This document shows positions 1-7,706 of a stretch of 64,000 nt of DNA, one piece after another; within the stretch, counting starts at the first letter, position 1; each line of letters opens with the position of its first letter. The position numbers and the translations under genes were made by a program. Source of the DNA: Planctomyces sp. SH-PL14 (lineage in GTDB: Bacteria; Planctomycetota; Planctomycetia; Planctomycetales; Planctomycetaceae); contig NZ_CP011270.1 of the NCBI RefSeq assembly GCF_001610835.1, positions 5,350,001 to 5,414,000 of the forward strand, given 5' to 3'. The notes beneath the pieces were generated by a model. That model had not been told where the DNA came from. It was given only the letters and a program-made list of their open reading frames with translations, and searched no databases.

Positions 1-555
1 CTGAGGATGCGTCTGGACATTCGGCCGGACGTTCAGTGGATCGCGGCCGATCGTCCGTCCCGCCTGACCGGGATCGGTCATCGCCGGGCTGAACGAGCCC
101 GACGGAGCCGGAGCCCGCTCGATCGTGTTCCCGAACTGCGGATAGACATAAGGAGAGGTGACGCCGTACCCGTACGGAACGCCATAGCCGTACCCGTAGG
201 GGACTCCATACCCGTACCCGCCGTATCCCACCCCTTCCGGGTTGCCGTACTGGTCGATGTAGAGCGGCGGGTAGATCACCGGGCCGCCGTAGGACGGGCC
301 GCTGTAGACCGAGAGCCCCGGACCGTAGAACGAGGAGCTCGCGCCGTAATAGGTCCCGCCGGAGCCGACCGAGAAGCTGAAGCCCGGCCCGTAGCCAAAG
401 CTCCCGCCGTGGTAATGGTTGTGACCGCCAAAGCCGCCGCGTCCGCCGTGGTAGTGATACGGATCGGCCTGTGCGGTCGGACCGGAAAGGGCACCACCGG
501 CCAAGGCCAACGCCAGTGCCACGCGACGCACCGACTTCCAAGCAAAGGACATCAT
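1..555 (-). CDS. Gly/Tyr-rich exported protein, 3' end outside the window
   Basis: The reading frame is open from an ATG at 555 to the window edge, giving at least 185 residues with no stop, so the C-terminus is missing. It starts with a double Met, basic residues and a hydrophobic stretch ending in a signal-peptidase-like AQA near residue 30. The mature part is rich in Gly, Tyr, His and Ser: a His/Gly segment first, then a run of Tyr-Gly repeats of the form YGYGVP. Such low-complexity exported proteins are frequent in planctomycetes but I know no specific function. The gene is divergent from the peroxiredoxin at 812. Composition, signal peptide and the long open frame make it more likely real than the overlapping frames on either strand. 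The function is unknown. Confidence 0.72.
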   Translation of the reverse strand, partial: MMSFAWKSVRRVALALALAGGALSGPTAQADPYHYHGGRGGFGGHNHYHGGSFGYGPGFSFSVGSGGTYYGASSSFYGPGLSVYSGPSYGGPVIYPPLYIDQYGNPEGVGYGGYGYGVPYGYGYGVPYGYGVTSPYVYPQFGNTIERAPAPSGSFSPAMTDPGQAGRTIGRDPLNVRPNVQTHPQ

Positions 556-811
556 TTCTCTTCACTCCGGGCCCGGCGGCGCGGCGATCGAAAGACCGCC
601 CCACCTTCCTCAATTCCACCCTCGCGGGGGCAGCGAGTCAACTGGGATCAATTTGACTCCGTCGGAAATCCATTGACGTTCGTTGATCGCAGCGGTTTGA
701 CCGGGCGCGCGGGCAGGTCTATTCTCGATGTCGGCTTCGGGTCCGGACGTCCCGGTTTCGAGGCCGCCGCCTGGTCCCCCGCCGTTTTTCTACCTGCCTG
801 GGAGCTCCTGC

Positions 812-1396
812 ATGCGCCGTCTGACTCAACTGGCCTCCGTGGCCGCCGCTCTGCTGTGCTTCGCCGCCCCCGCCTCCAAGCTTCATGCCGAAGACGTCAA
901 GGTGGGCGACAAGGCCCCGGTCTTCTCCGCCAAGGACGACACGGGCAAGGAATGGAAGTCGGCCGATCACGTCGGCAAGAAGATCGTCGTCGTCTACTTC
1001 TACCCGGCCGACTGCACCGGCGGCTGCACCAAGCAGGCGATCGGCTTCACCAAGGACGCCAAGACCCTCGCCGACATGAACGTGGAAGTCGTCGGCGTGA
1101 GCGGCGACTCGGTCAGCAACCACCAGCTGTTCAAGAAGAAGGAATCGCTCGGCATCACCCTCCTGGCGGACGAAGACGGCAAAGTGGCGGAGGCCTTCGG
1201 CGTCCCGTTCGCTGCTGGTGAGAAGTCGGTCAAGGTGCCGGTCAACGGCAAGGAAGAGACGCTGATCCGCGGCGGCACCGCCCAGCGGTGGACGTTCATC
1301 ATCGGCAAGGACGGCAAGATCGCCCACAAGAACGACATGGTGAAGGCGGCCGACGACAGCGCGAACGTGATCTCGGTCGTCAAGACGCTGAAGTAG
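812..1396 (+). CDS. Exported PrxQ/Bcp-type peroxiredoxin
   Basis: The 194-residue product carries an N-terminal signal peptide (about residues 1-26, ending LHA) followed by an AhpC/TSA thioredoxin-fold domain. The active-site region reads YPADCTGGCTKQA. Cys72 sits in the TxxC context expected for the peroxidatic cysteine; a second cysteine, Cys68, lies four residues before it. The position five residues after Cys72, where many PrxQ enzymes have the resolving cysteine, is Ile, so the resolving partner is unclear. The family reduces hydroperoxides using thiols, and the signal peptide places this one in the cell envelope. I chose ATG 812 because it directly precedes the signal peptide; an upstream in-frame ATG at 728 would add an unlikely extension. 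A strong hairpin terminator follows. Confidence 0.88.
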   Translation: MRRLTQLASVAAALLCFAAPASKLHAEDVKVGDKAPVFSAKDDTGKEWKSADHVGKKIVVVYFYPADCTGGCTKQAIGFTKDAKTLADMNVEVVGVSGDSVSNHQLFKKKESLGITLLADEDGKVAEAFGVPFAAGEKSVKVPVNGKEETLIRGGTAQRWTFIIGKDGKIAHKNDMVKAADDSANVISVVKTLK

Positions 1397-1425
1397 CGGC
1401 AGGCGGTCTGCGAGAAGGAATTCCA

Positions 1426-1460
1426 GGTCGGTCGGTTCCCGGAACCGGCCGACCTTCTTC
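1426..1460 (+). terminator. Rho-independent-type terminator after the peroxiredoxin
   Basis: Arms of 14 nt at 1426-1439 and 1441-1454 pair with one G-U wobble and are followed by a short T/C-rich tract. It lies 30 bp after the stop codon of the peroxiredoxin. Confidence 0.6.
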
Positions 1461-1477
1461 GTGTTGGGTTTGAGGGT

Positions 1478-1615
1478 TAAACACCAAGACACCAAGGAAG
1501 AAAGCCGCACCACACTAGCCCGAAGCGCAAGCGAGGGAACCCGATTCCGCCCCTCGCTTGCGCTTCGGGCTAGTGTGACGATCTCTTGGTGCCTCCTTTG
1601 TGTCTTGGTGTTTCA
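1478..1615. repeat. Nested inverted repeat: AAACACCAAG arms around a 27-bp palindrome
   Basis: The outer arms resemble TAAACACCAAGACACCAAGG at 1479-1498 and its near complement at about 1592-1614. Inside lie perfect 27-bp inverted arms at 1511-1537 and 1551-1577, separated by 13 nt. The outer motif recurs as an inverted pair at 3379-3484 and 49684-49788. It occupies the whole gap between the peroxiredoxin and the protease gene. Confidence 0.85.
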
Positions 1616-1638
1616 CCCTGTCAGGAACGGAGTGGACA

Positions 1639-3360
1639 ATGGCTTCTCTGCGACAGATGGCGCTGGCCGGTCTCATGGGCTTCGGTCTGGCTTCGCCGGC
1701 CTTCGCCGCCGTTGAGCCGGCGGTGCTTCAGGCGGAGGCGGCCCGCGTTCAGGTCGTCAAGGAGATGTGCCCGACCGTCGTCGCCATCTTCGACGCCGGC
1801 GCCAAGGGAGGGGGCTCGGGAGTCCTGGTCTCGAACGACGGCTTTGCCGTGACGAACTTCCACGTCGTGGGCGAGCTCGGCGGGTTCATGAAGTGCGGGC
1901 TGAACGACGGCAAGGTGTACGACGCCGTCCTCGTCGGGATCGATCCGACCGGCGACGTGGCCCTCATCAAGCTCCTCGGGCGCGACGACTTCCCCGCGGC
2001 GAAGATCGGCAACAGCGACGAGCTCCAGCCCGGCGACTGGGCGTGGGTCATCGGCAACCCCTTCCTCCTGGCGACCGACTTCCAGCCGACCGTGACCTAC
2101 GGGATCGTCAGCGGGACGCACCGCTACCAGTACCCCGCGGGGACGTTCCTCGAATATACGGACTGCATCCAGATCGACGCCTCGATCAACCCCGGCAACT
2201 CCGGCGGACCGCTCTTCAACTCCAAGGGGGAACTGGTCGGGATCAACGGCCGCGGGTCGTTCGAGAAGCGGGGGCGGGTCAACGTCGGGGTCGGGTACGC
2301 GATCTCGATCAACCAGGTGATGCACTTCATCGACCACCTCAAGAGCGGCCGGGTCGTCGACCACGCCACACTCGGTGCGACCGTCCAGACGAATGCCGAA
2401 GGGGACGTGATCATCGCCAACATCCTCGAGCAGTCGGAGGCGTACCGCCGCGGGCTGCGTTCGGGGGATGAGCTCGTGACCTTCGCCGGCCGGCCGATCC
2501 GGAGCGTGAACCAGTTCAAGAACATCCTCGGGATCTACCCCAAGGGGTGGCGGCTGCCGATCTCGTACACGCGCGACGGGCAGAAGACCGACACCGTCGT
2601 CCGGCTGCGGGCGCTGCACCGCAACGCCGAGCTCAATCCGGCCGGTGAAGAGCCCAAGCCGCCGCAGCCGCCGCAGCCGGATCCGGAGAAGAAGCCGAAG
2701 GAGAACCCGCTCGATCCGCATGGCGAGGCGAAGAACCCGCCGCCGGAGAAGTACAAGCACCTCTATGAGGAGAAGGCGGGGTACGCCAACTTCTACTTCA
2801 ACCGGATCGCCCGCGACCGGCTGATGGCTTCGGTCAAGGGGTGGGGGGAGTACAAAGGGGCGGCGGGTGCGTGGACGTTTGCGGGGAAGCAGAATGGCAA
2901 GGTCGACCTGCAGCTCAAGCTGACCGATGCCGCGGTGGGTCTGAAGAGCGGGATGGAGGCGGTCGTGATGCCGCTGAATGTCGATCCGACGGCGGACCCG
3001 CCGGGGTCGGGGGGGCTGCTGCTGGCGTTTGCCCATCTGCGGCAGTTGCTGCTCGATCCGGAGGGGTTCACGGAGTTCTATTATCTGGGGAGCGAGCCGT
3101 TCGACGGGACGGGGCCGATGGTGGACGTGCTGGTGACGACGCGGGGGCTGACGACGACGCGGTGGTACTTCGCGCGACCGGAGCCGCGGCTGCTCGGCTG
3201 GGACACGTCGGTGGAGGAGGATCTCGATGAGTGCGAGATCCGGATTGCCGAGATGGGGACCCTGGCGGCGCGGCAGTTCCCGCGTGCGTTCACGGTGACA
3301 AGTGGCGGGAAGCCCTACGCGGAGATCAAGCTGGAATCCGCGGACTGGGGCGGAAAGTGA
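1639..3360 (+). CDS. Exported trypsin-like serine protease with PDZ domain (HtrA/DegP type)
   Basis: This is a 573-residue protein with a signal peptide (about residues 1-24, ending AFA). The protease domain has the trypsin triad: His75 in TNFHVVGE, Asp106 in TGDVALIK and Ser188 in PGNSGGPL. A PDZ-like region follows at about 240-330, then a Pro/Lys-rich linker at about 335-375 (PKPPQPPQP). A C-terminal domain of roughly 190 residues is not one I recognise. HtrA proteases degrade or refold damaged envelope proteins. The extra C-terminal domain is unlike standard DegP, which has a second PDZ instead. I placed the start at ATG 1639, just before the signal peptide; an upstream ATG at 1600 lies within the repeat. 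The gene stands alone between two repeat elements. Confidence 0.88.
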   Translation: MASLRQMALAGLMGFGLASPAFAAVEPAVLQAEAARVQVVKEMCPTVVAIFDAGAKGGGSGVLVSNDGFAVTNFHVVGELGGFMKCGLNDGKVYDAVLVGIDPTGDVALIKLLGRDDFPAAKIGNSDELQPGDWAWVIGNPFLLATDFQPTVTYGIVSGTHRYQYPAGTFLEYTDCIQIDASINPGNSGGPLFNSKGELVGINGRGSFEKRGRVNVGVGYAISINQVMHFIDHLKSGRVVDHATLGATVQTNAEGDVIIANILEQSEAYRRGLRSGDELVTFAGRPIRSVNQFKNILGIYPKGWRLPISYTRDGQKTDTVVRLRALHRNAELNPAGEEPKPPQPPQPDPEKKPKENPLDPHGEAKNPPPEKYKHLYEEKAGYANFYFNRIARDRLMASVKGWGEYKGAAGAWTFAGKQNGKVDLQLKLTDAAVGLKSGMEAVVMPLNVDPTADPPGSGGLLLAFAHLRQLLLDPEGFTEFYYLGSEPFDGTGPMVDVLVTTRGLTTTRWYFARPEPRLLGWDTSVEEDLDECEIRIAEMGTLAARQFPRAFTVTSGGKPYAEIKLESADWGGK

Positions 3361-3378
3361 ACAGGGTGCGGGCGGGTC

Positions 3379-3484
3379 GTTAAACACCAAGGCACCAAGA
3401 TTTCACCAGGGACACCAAGGACGACAAGTCCTTGCCAGTCCCTCTTTGTGTTCTTTGTGCCTCCTTGGTGTCTTGGTGTTTAAC
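3379..3484. repeat. AAACACCAAG-type inverted repeat, copy 2
   Basis: Arms at 3379-3399 (starting GTTAAACACCAAGG) and 3464-3484 are complementary with one mismatch. The interior holds further CACCAAGG-like words. It lies 18 bp after the protease stop codon. The rest of the 3361-3966 gap shows no gene or recognisable site to me; it is the untranslated upstream region of the response regulator. Confidence 0.85.
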
Positions 3485-3966
3485 TCCTCATTCCCCAAGG
3501 CTCTCCCCGGGCATGCGCTTTATGCGGGCGCGATGCCGTTTCGCACCGCCCGCCTTCAGACTTCAACGAATGTTTCCACAGTACAACAGTTTTTCCAAAA
3601 AGCCGTTGCCTCAACGCATCCGTGACGTAGGTTTGCTCACCCTCTCAACCCAAACGCTCCCAGCGGTTCACCCCGGATGTGGTGACCACGAGCGCCCCGC
3701 AAGCCGCAGTCCCGGAAGTCTGCGTCCTGCACCGCCGCGGTCCAACTGACAACCACGCCTGTCCCGGGGCGGGAAACCGTCCGTCGAGTTCGCCCGCGCC
3801 CTGCGCCTCTCAGCCGGAGACGCCGTGCGCCGCGTGCCGACCGGTTTCCCCCCTGTTTCCTACACACGGTTCTGCGCCCCCGTTCCGCGCTCTCCGTCCG
3901 CAACCGCGGCCGGCAGACCGGGACCGGTGCGGAACCCCGACCATTCCGACTCCTGCCGAGGCTTCG

Positions 3967-5361
3967 ATGACGTACAACGGTTCCCTGCTCGTGGTGGATG
4001 ACGACCGGCATATCTGCGAAGCCATGGCGGACTACCTCCGCAGCCTCGGCCATCGCACCGAAACCGCGATGACCTGCCGCGACGCCATCAGCCGCATCAA
4101 GGAATACAACTTCGACGCCGTCGTCTGCGACGTGAACCTCCCGGACGCCGACGGCTTCCAGGTCCTCGAATGGGTCGTGGCCAACAAGCCCGAGACCTCG
4201 GTGATCCTGCTCACCGGCTACGGCACCATCGAAAGCGCCGTGGAGTCGATCCGCATCGGAGCCTTCGACTACCTGACGAAGCCCGTCATCGACGACGAAC
4301 TGAACCTCGCCATCCAGCGGGCCCTCAGCCAGAAGCGGATCGTCGAAGAGAACAAGAAGCTCAAGAAGCAGCTCGACCAGAAGTTCGGGATCTCCAACAT
4401 CATCGGCCGCGACTACAAGATGGCCAAGATGTTCGACCTGATCGAAAGCGTCGCCGATACCCGGACGACGGTCCTGATCCTCGGTGAAAACGGCACCGGC
4501 AAGACCATCACCGCCCGGGCCCTCCACCAGCTCAGCAGCCGCCGCGAGAAGCCCTTCGTGGAAGTTGCCTGCGGAGCCCTCACGGATACCCTCCTCGAGA
4601 GCGAATTGTTCGGCCACGTCGCCGGCTCGTTCACCGGGGCCACGCACGACAAGATCGGTAAGTTCCTGCAGGCGGACGGCGGCACGCTGTTCCTCGACGA
4701 AATCGGGACCGCCTCGCCGAGCCTCCAGGTGAAGCTCCTCCGCGTCCTCCAGGACCGGGAGTTCGAGGCGGTCGGCGGCAACAAGACCCACAAGGTCGAC
4801 GTCCGGCTCGTGCTGGCGACGAACGAAAACCTCGAAGAGCGGGTCCGCCGCGGCGAGTTCCGCCAGGACCTGTTCTACCGGATCAACGTCATCTCCGTGA
4901 CGCAGCCCCCGCTGCGGGAGCGGATCGGCGATATCCCGCTGCTCGTGCAGCACTATGTGCGGCACATCAACGAGCAGACCGGCAAGCAGGTGGAAGGCTT
5001 CGACGACCAGTCGATGCAGCTCATGCAGCGGTACCAGTGGCCGGGCAACGTCCGGGAACTGGTGAACGTGGTCGAGCGGGCGATCGTCCTGGCGAAGGAC
5101 CGCGTCATCACGGCGAATGACCTGCCGGAGTCGTTCCGCCGGGACCTGCAGGAGCCGCGTTACAACGGCCAGCGGATCGGAGCGGGGAACCTCAAGTCGG
5201 CCCTCGTGAACCCGGAGCGTCAGATCATCGTCGACGCTCTCGAGGGGAACGGCTGGAACCGTCAGGAGACCGCCCGGATGCTGGGGATCAACCGGACGAC
5301 GCTCTACAAGAAGATGAAGAAGTTCCAGATCGAATACGAAACCCACGCCCAGCTCACCTGA
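3967..5361 (+). CDS. NtrC-family sigma-54-dependent response regulator
   Basis: The 464-residue protein has three domains. A receiver domain spans about 5-120, with acidic DDD at 11-13, phospho-acceptor Asp55 in CDVNLPD and Lys105 in LTKPV. An AAA+ sigma-54 interaction domain spans about 145-375, with Walker A GENGTGKT at 173-180 and Walker B GGTLFLDE at 238-245. A Fis-type helix-turn-helix lies at the C-terminus ([18 protein letters not shown]). When phosphorylated, such proteins oligomerise and use ATP to open promoters bound by RpoN polymerase. The loop that contacts sigma-54, normally GAFTGA, reads GSFTGA here at 220-225. No histidine kinase gene is adjacent. I chose ATG 3967 because it begins directly at the receiver fold; longer in-frame starts add Pro/Arg-rich sequence. 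A strong terminator follows. Confidence 0.93.
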   Translation: MTYNGSLLVVDDDRHICEAMADYLRSLGHRTETAMTCRDAISRIKEYNFDAVVCDVNLPDADGFQVLEWVVANKPETSVILLTGYGTIESAVESIRIGAFDYLTKPVIDDELNLAIQRALSQKRIVEENKKLKKQLDQKFGISNIIGRDYKMAKMFDLIESVADTRTTVLILGENGTGKTITARALHQLSSRREKPFVEVACGALTDTLLESELFGHVAGSFTGATHDKIGKFLQADGGTLFLDEIGTASPSLQVKLLRVLQDREFEAVGGNKTHKVDVRLVLATNENLEERVRRGEFRQDLFYRINVISVTQPPLRERIGDIPLLVQHYVRHINEQTGKQVEGFDDQSMQLMQRYQWPGNVRELVNVVERAIVLAKDRVITANDLPESFRRDLQEPRYNGQRIGAGNLKSALVNPERQIIVDALEGNGWNRQETARMLGINRTTLYKKMKKFQIEYETHAQLT

Positions 5362-5387
5362 GCGAAGCGAAAACGGACGTGCATCAG

Positions 5388-5430
5388 CCTCCGGGGCGAA
5401 GGGTTCTCACCCTCGCCCCGGAGGTTTTTT
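5388..5430 (+). terminator. Rho-independent terminator of the sigma-54 activator
   Basis: Perfect 12-bp arms at 5388-5399 and 5413-5424 flank a 13-nt loop and are followed by six T residues. It begins 27 bp after the stop codon. Confidence 0.88.
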
Positions 5431-5452
5431 CGTTGAGGAGCGTTCACCGCAA

Positions 5453-5572
5453 CGGGAGGGCGAAGCTCCTGCTGAGCCGCGAAGGTTCCTTCCCGCGTTC
5501 CATCGTTCCAGATCGAAGTGCCCTCGGCCGCTGTCACCACCGCCGCGGCTCGGCCGGAGCCTCGCCCTCCCG
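5453..5572. repeat. Inverted-repeat element with 29-bp arms (GGAGGGCGA...GAGCCGCG), copy 1
   Basis: Arms at 5453-5481 and 5544-5572 are complementary except for four positions. The same two arms occur in reversed orientation at 28942-29111. Translation of the arms gives the peptides GSAGASPS and GEAPAEP, which appear in spurious planctomycete reading frames. No gene is supported between 5362 and 5711. Confidence 0.85.
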
Positions 5573-5711
5573 ATCGCCAACCGACGCCACGATCGTTCAA
5601 CGACGTAGCGCCGCCGCCACGGGCAAACGGCTTGACCGGACCTCCGCATCAAGTGCAGACTGGCGGTGATCCGCAACACAAAGTGGCCGCAGGCAGACGA
5701 GGGCGAATCCG

Positions 5712-5978
5712 ATGACGACGATGCAGAAGCACGCGATGGCGCTCGGGTATTTCGCGCTGGCTGTGTTCTGTGTCTCCACCGGCTCGCAGGGCCTGCTGGC
5801 CTTTCGAACTCCGCTTCTGTTGGGGGCGGCCCTGTCCCTGGGAGCGGGCTGCGTCTTTCTGGCATCGGCGTGTTACGGGCCGCTCTGTGCCGCGATCGAG
5901 TGGCTGACCGGAATGTCCCGGCTCGCCCAGGAACCGCCGGCGAGGCAGAGAGCGAACTCCGCCGAGGGCGCTCGGTAG
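5712..5978 (+). CDS. Small membrane protein of unknown function
   Basis: This 88-residue product has two hydrophobic stretches, about residues 9-30 and 35-62, and a polar Arg/Ala-rich tail. I do not recognise a family. It is the first of four closely spaced genes in the same direction (5712-7299), which may form an operon. The frame is open from ATG 5712 and composition is membrane-like, supporting a real gene, but there is no conserved motif to confirm it. Confidence 0.5.
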   Translation: MTTMQKHAMALGYFALAVFCVSTGSQGLLAFRTPLLLGAALSLGAGCVFLASACYGPLCAAIEWLTGMSRLAQEPPARQRANSAEGAR

Positions 5979-6015
5979 GGCGTCAGCGGTCGGTCGTCGG
6001 GAGCAGCGGTCCGGT

Positions 6016-6297
6016 ATGTTCGGCTTCGCTCAAACGGTCTATCGACTGTCTCTCGTCGGGCTCGTCGTCTGGTCGATGTGGCAATCACTCTGGTGGTGGC
6101 TGGAGTCGACCGGGCCGCAGTCGCGGACTCCGCTGGGGATGGCTCACTACTGGACGGCCGAACGAAGGGGCGGTGCCGCGCGTCGGGCCTGTTTCACGGA
6201 GACGGGCTGGACAGCCTTTCAACGGTACTGGCGATATCAGATGCTGTTCGCGTGTCTCGTGTTCCTGTTGATGTGCACATGGGACATTCACGTCTGA
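6016..6297 (+). CDS. Small membrane protein of unknown function
   Basis: The 93-residue product has an N-terminal hydrophobic segment rich in Trp (VWSMWQSLWWWLE, about residues 18-30), a central basic polar region, and a second hydrophobic segment near the C-terminus (MLFACLVFLLMC). This suggests two membrane helices with a cytoplasmic or periplasmic loop of about 45 residues. It begins 38 bp after the preceding small membrane gene and ends 14 bp before the next gene. I do not recognise a family. Confidence 0.5.
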   Translation: MFGFAQTVYRLSLVGLVVWSMWQSLWWWLESTGPQSRTPLGMAHYWTAERRGGAARRACFTETGWTAFQRYWRYQMLFACLVFLLMCTWDIHV

Positions 6298-6310
6298 CGA
6301 GGTGCGGGCA

Positions 6311-6784
6311 ATGGACTACGTCGTCCGGGTCGAGCAGGCCAGCAGCCTTCCGCTGGCGGTCGTGAAGCGGGTCGCCGGGCCGCGGGACCTCTCGCGGATC
6401 GTCCCCGAAGCGTGCGGGATCGTCTGGAACGTCATCAAGTCGCAGCAGGTCCCCGGCGCGGGCCGTCACGTCGCCCTGTATCTCGACGACCAGATCCACC
6501 TCGAAATCGGTGTCGAGCTCAAGGCTCCCTTTGCCGGTCACGGCGAGGTGGTCGGCTCCGTCACCCCCGCAGGGACGGTCGCGACGACGACACACTTCGG
6601 CCCCTACGGCGGGCTCCACGCGGCCCACGACGCGATCCACCGCTGGTGTGCCGCCCACGGCCACGCGCTCGCCGGTCCCCGCTGGGAGATTTACGGCCAC
6701 TGGCAGGAGGAGTGGAACAACGATCCGTCGAAGATTCGGACGGACATCTTCTATGTGCTGAAACCGGCCAGCGGCGGTCAATGA
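6311..6784 (+). CDS. GyrI-like/AraC effector-binding-domain-like protein
   Basis: A 157-residue soluble protein. Its middle and C-terminal part (VGSVTPAGTVATTTHFGPYGGL, split here as VGSVTPAG and TTHFGPYGGL, then a helix with AIHRWCAAHG and RWEIYGHW) matches the pattern of GyrI-like small-molecule-binding domains, in which a strand ending in xGPY is followed by a helix and a late strand with a conserved acidic or aromatic residue. Such stand-alone domains bind hydrophobic ligands or hydrolyse some of them. ATG 6311 has GAGG about 9 nt upstream; a GTG at 6302 is an alternative. The last base of its reading frame overlaps the next gene in an ATGA junction, implying translational coupling. Confidence 0.7.
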   Translation: MDYVVRVEQASSLPLAVVKRVAGPRDLSRIVPEACGIVWNVIKSQQVPGAGRHVALYLDDQIHLEIGVELKAPFAGHGEVVGSVTPAGTVATTTHFGPYGGLHAAHDAIHRWCAAHGHALAGPRWEIYGHWQEEWNNDPSKIRTDIFYVLKPASGGQ

Positions 6785-7299
6785 CCTTTCGGACTTTGCT
6801 TGTGACGCCGGACTTTGACAAAGCACTGGACGCCTTTCGGCCCTTTCTTGCTCAGCAGGGATGGCCCGATCGATTGACCTGGGTCTTTCGAGAGGACGTC
6901 GCCGCCTTTCGCCGCCGACGTTGGGTCCGGCTCCCGCTGGCCGAGGACAACGAGGACCTGGCGCGAGCCTACTTTCAATACGGTCAGCGGCAGGGCCGAG
7001 GAGTCACCCTCGAAGCGTTCTGCGCGGTCGAGGGGATGAGTGCCTGCTTTGTCTGGGTTCCTCAGGACGACCAGGCGGCCTCGTACGCCATGCAGAAACC
7101 CCTCGGCCTGAAGTTGCCGGCCTCCTCCGTCGAAGCGGGAGTTGTCCGCTGGGCGGCGCGATGGAAGTGGATCAAATGGTCGACTCGTCTCAGCGGAAAC
7201 GGGGGGCTGTCTGACCAGCTTCCGTCGCGAGCGGAAGCCCTGGCATGGACCAGCAGCGTGACTGGACTGGCCGCCAGGCGACACGGCAGAGGGCGCTGA
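6781..7299 (+). CDS. Hypothetical protein translationally coupled to the upstream gene
   Basis: The 172-residue product begins at an ATG that overlaps the upstream stop (ATGA at 6781-6784), strong positional support for a real gene. It is soluble and rich in Arg, Trp and Ala, with no signal peptide. The N-terminal part contains a hydrophobic strand-like stretch (LLVTPDFDKALDAF) and a Trp-rich middle (WAARWKWIKW). I do not recognise a family. The C-terminal residues run up to the edge of a dispersed repeat that starts at about 7334, so the tail may be variable between strains. Confidence 0.55.
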   Translation: MTFRTLLVTPDFDKALDAFRPFLAQQGWPDRLTWVFREDVAAFRRRRWVRLPLAEDNEDLARAYFQYGQRQGRGVTLEAFCAVEGMSACFVWVPQDDQAASYAMQKPLGLKLPASSVEAGVVRWAARWKWIKWSTRLSGNGGLSDQLPSRAEALAWTSSVTGLAARRHGRGR

Positions 7300-7333
7300 G
7301 CTTCCGTAGTCCTCTCAGCACGAGGCGAAGGAC

Positions 7334-7590
7334 CACCCCCTTGCCGCCGGAGACGCTTCCGTGAGGAACCGTGGTACGCAACGGGCATCTGCTTTGTGGT
7401 ACCAACGTTGAGGACGCCCTCAATCCACACCACCTGCTTTGCAATCCCTGTGGGTTGGTGAGGGGGCATCCGGCACGTCGTCCGCGCTTGGACACGTGCT
7501 CCTTCAGACATCTCTCGACGGCCAGGCCTCCGGCGGGCAAGGGGGATTCTCCCCCTTGCATCCCCTGACCAGGGTGCCCCTGGACCCGGT
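7334..7590 (-). repeat. Two-armed dispersed repeat, copy 1 (left arm shortened)
   Basis: On the minus strand this copy reads GGGTCCAGGGGCACCCTGG, a hairpin CAAGGGGG...CCCCCTTG, then CCCGCCGGAGGC, and ends in the second arm near 7334. It lies between the convergent ends of the 6781 gene and the sulfatase. After it, 7599-7690 holds CATCTGTG- and CTCTGTG-type words but no gene. Confidence 0.9.
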
Positions 7591-7706
7591 TCTTGGGCCT
7601 ATCTGTGTCCATCTGTGTTCATCTGTGGCCCCCCACTCTCCCTCCTCCGTGTCCTCTGTGCCTCTGTGTTTCATCGCCTCTGCATTTCATCACCTCCGCC
7701 GATACC

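Noticed and set aside
5379-5669. Open frame containing GSAGASPS
   Set aside because: It is translated from the arms of an inverted-repeat element; the same peptide appears at the second copy, and no gene signature accompanies it.
7190-7612. Open frames in dispersed repeats that yield GSRGTLV- and KRGHRAGCPLTNP-like peptides, also in the other copies
   Set aside because: The same peptides arise from every repeat copy in several frames, with no conserved start or ribosome-binding site. They are products of the repeat, not genes.
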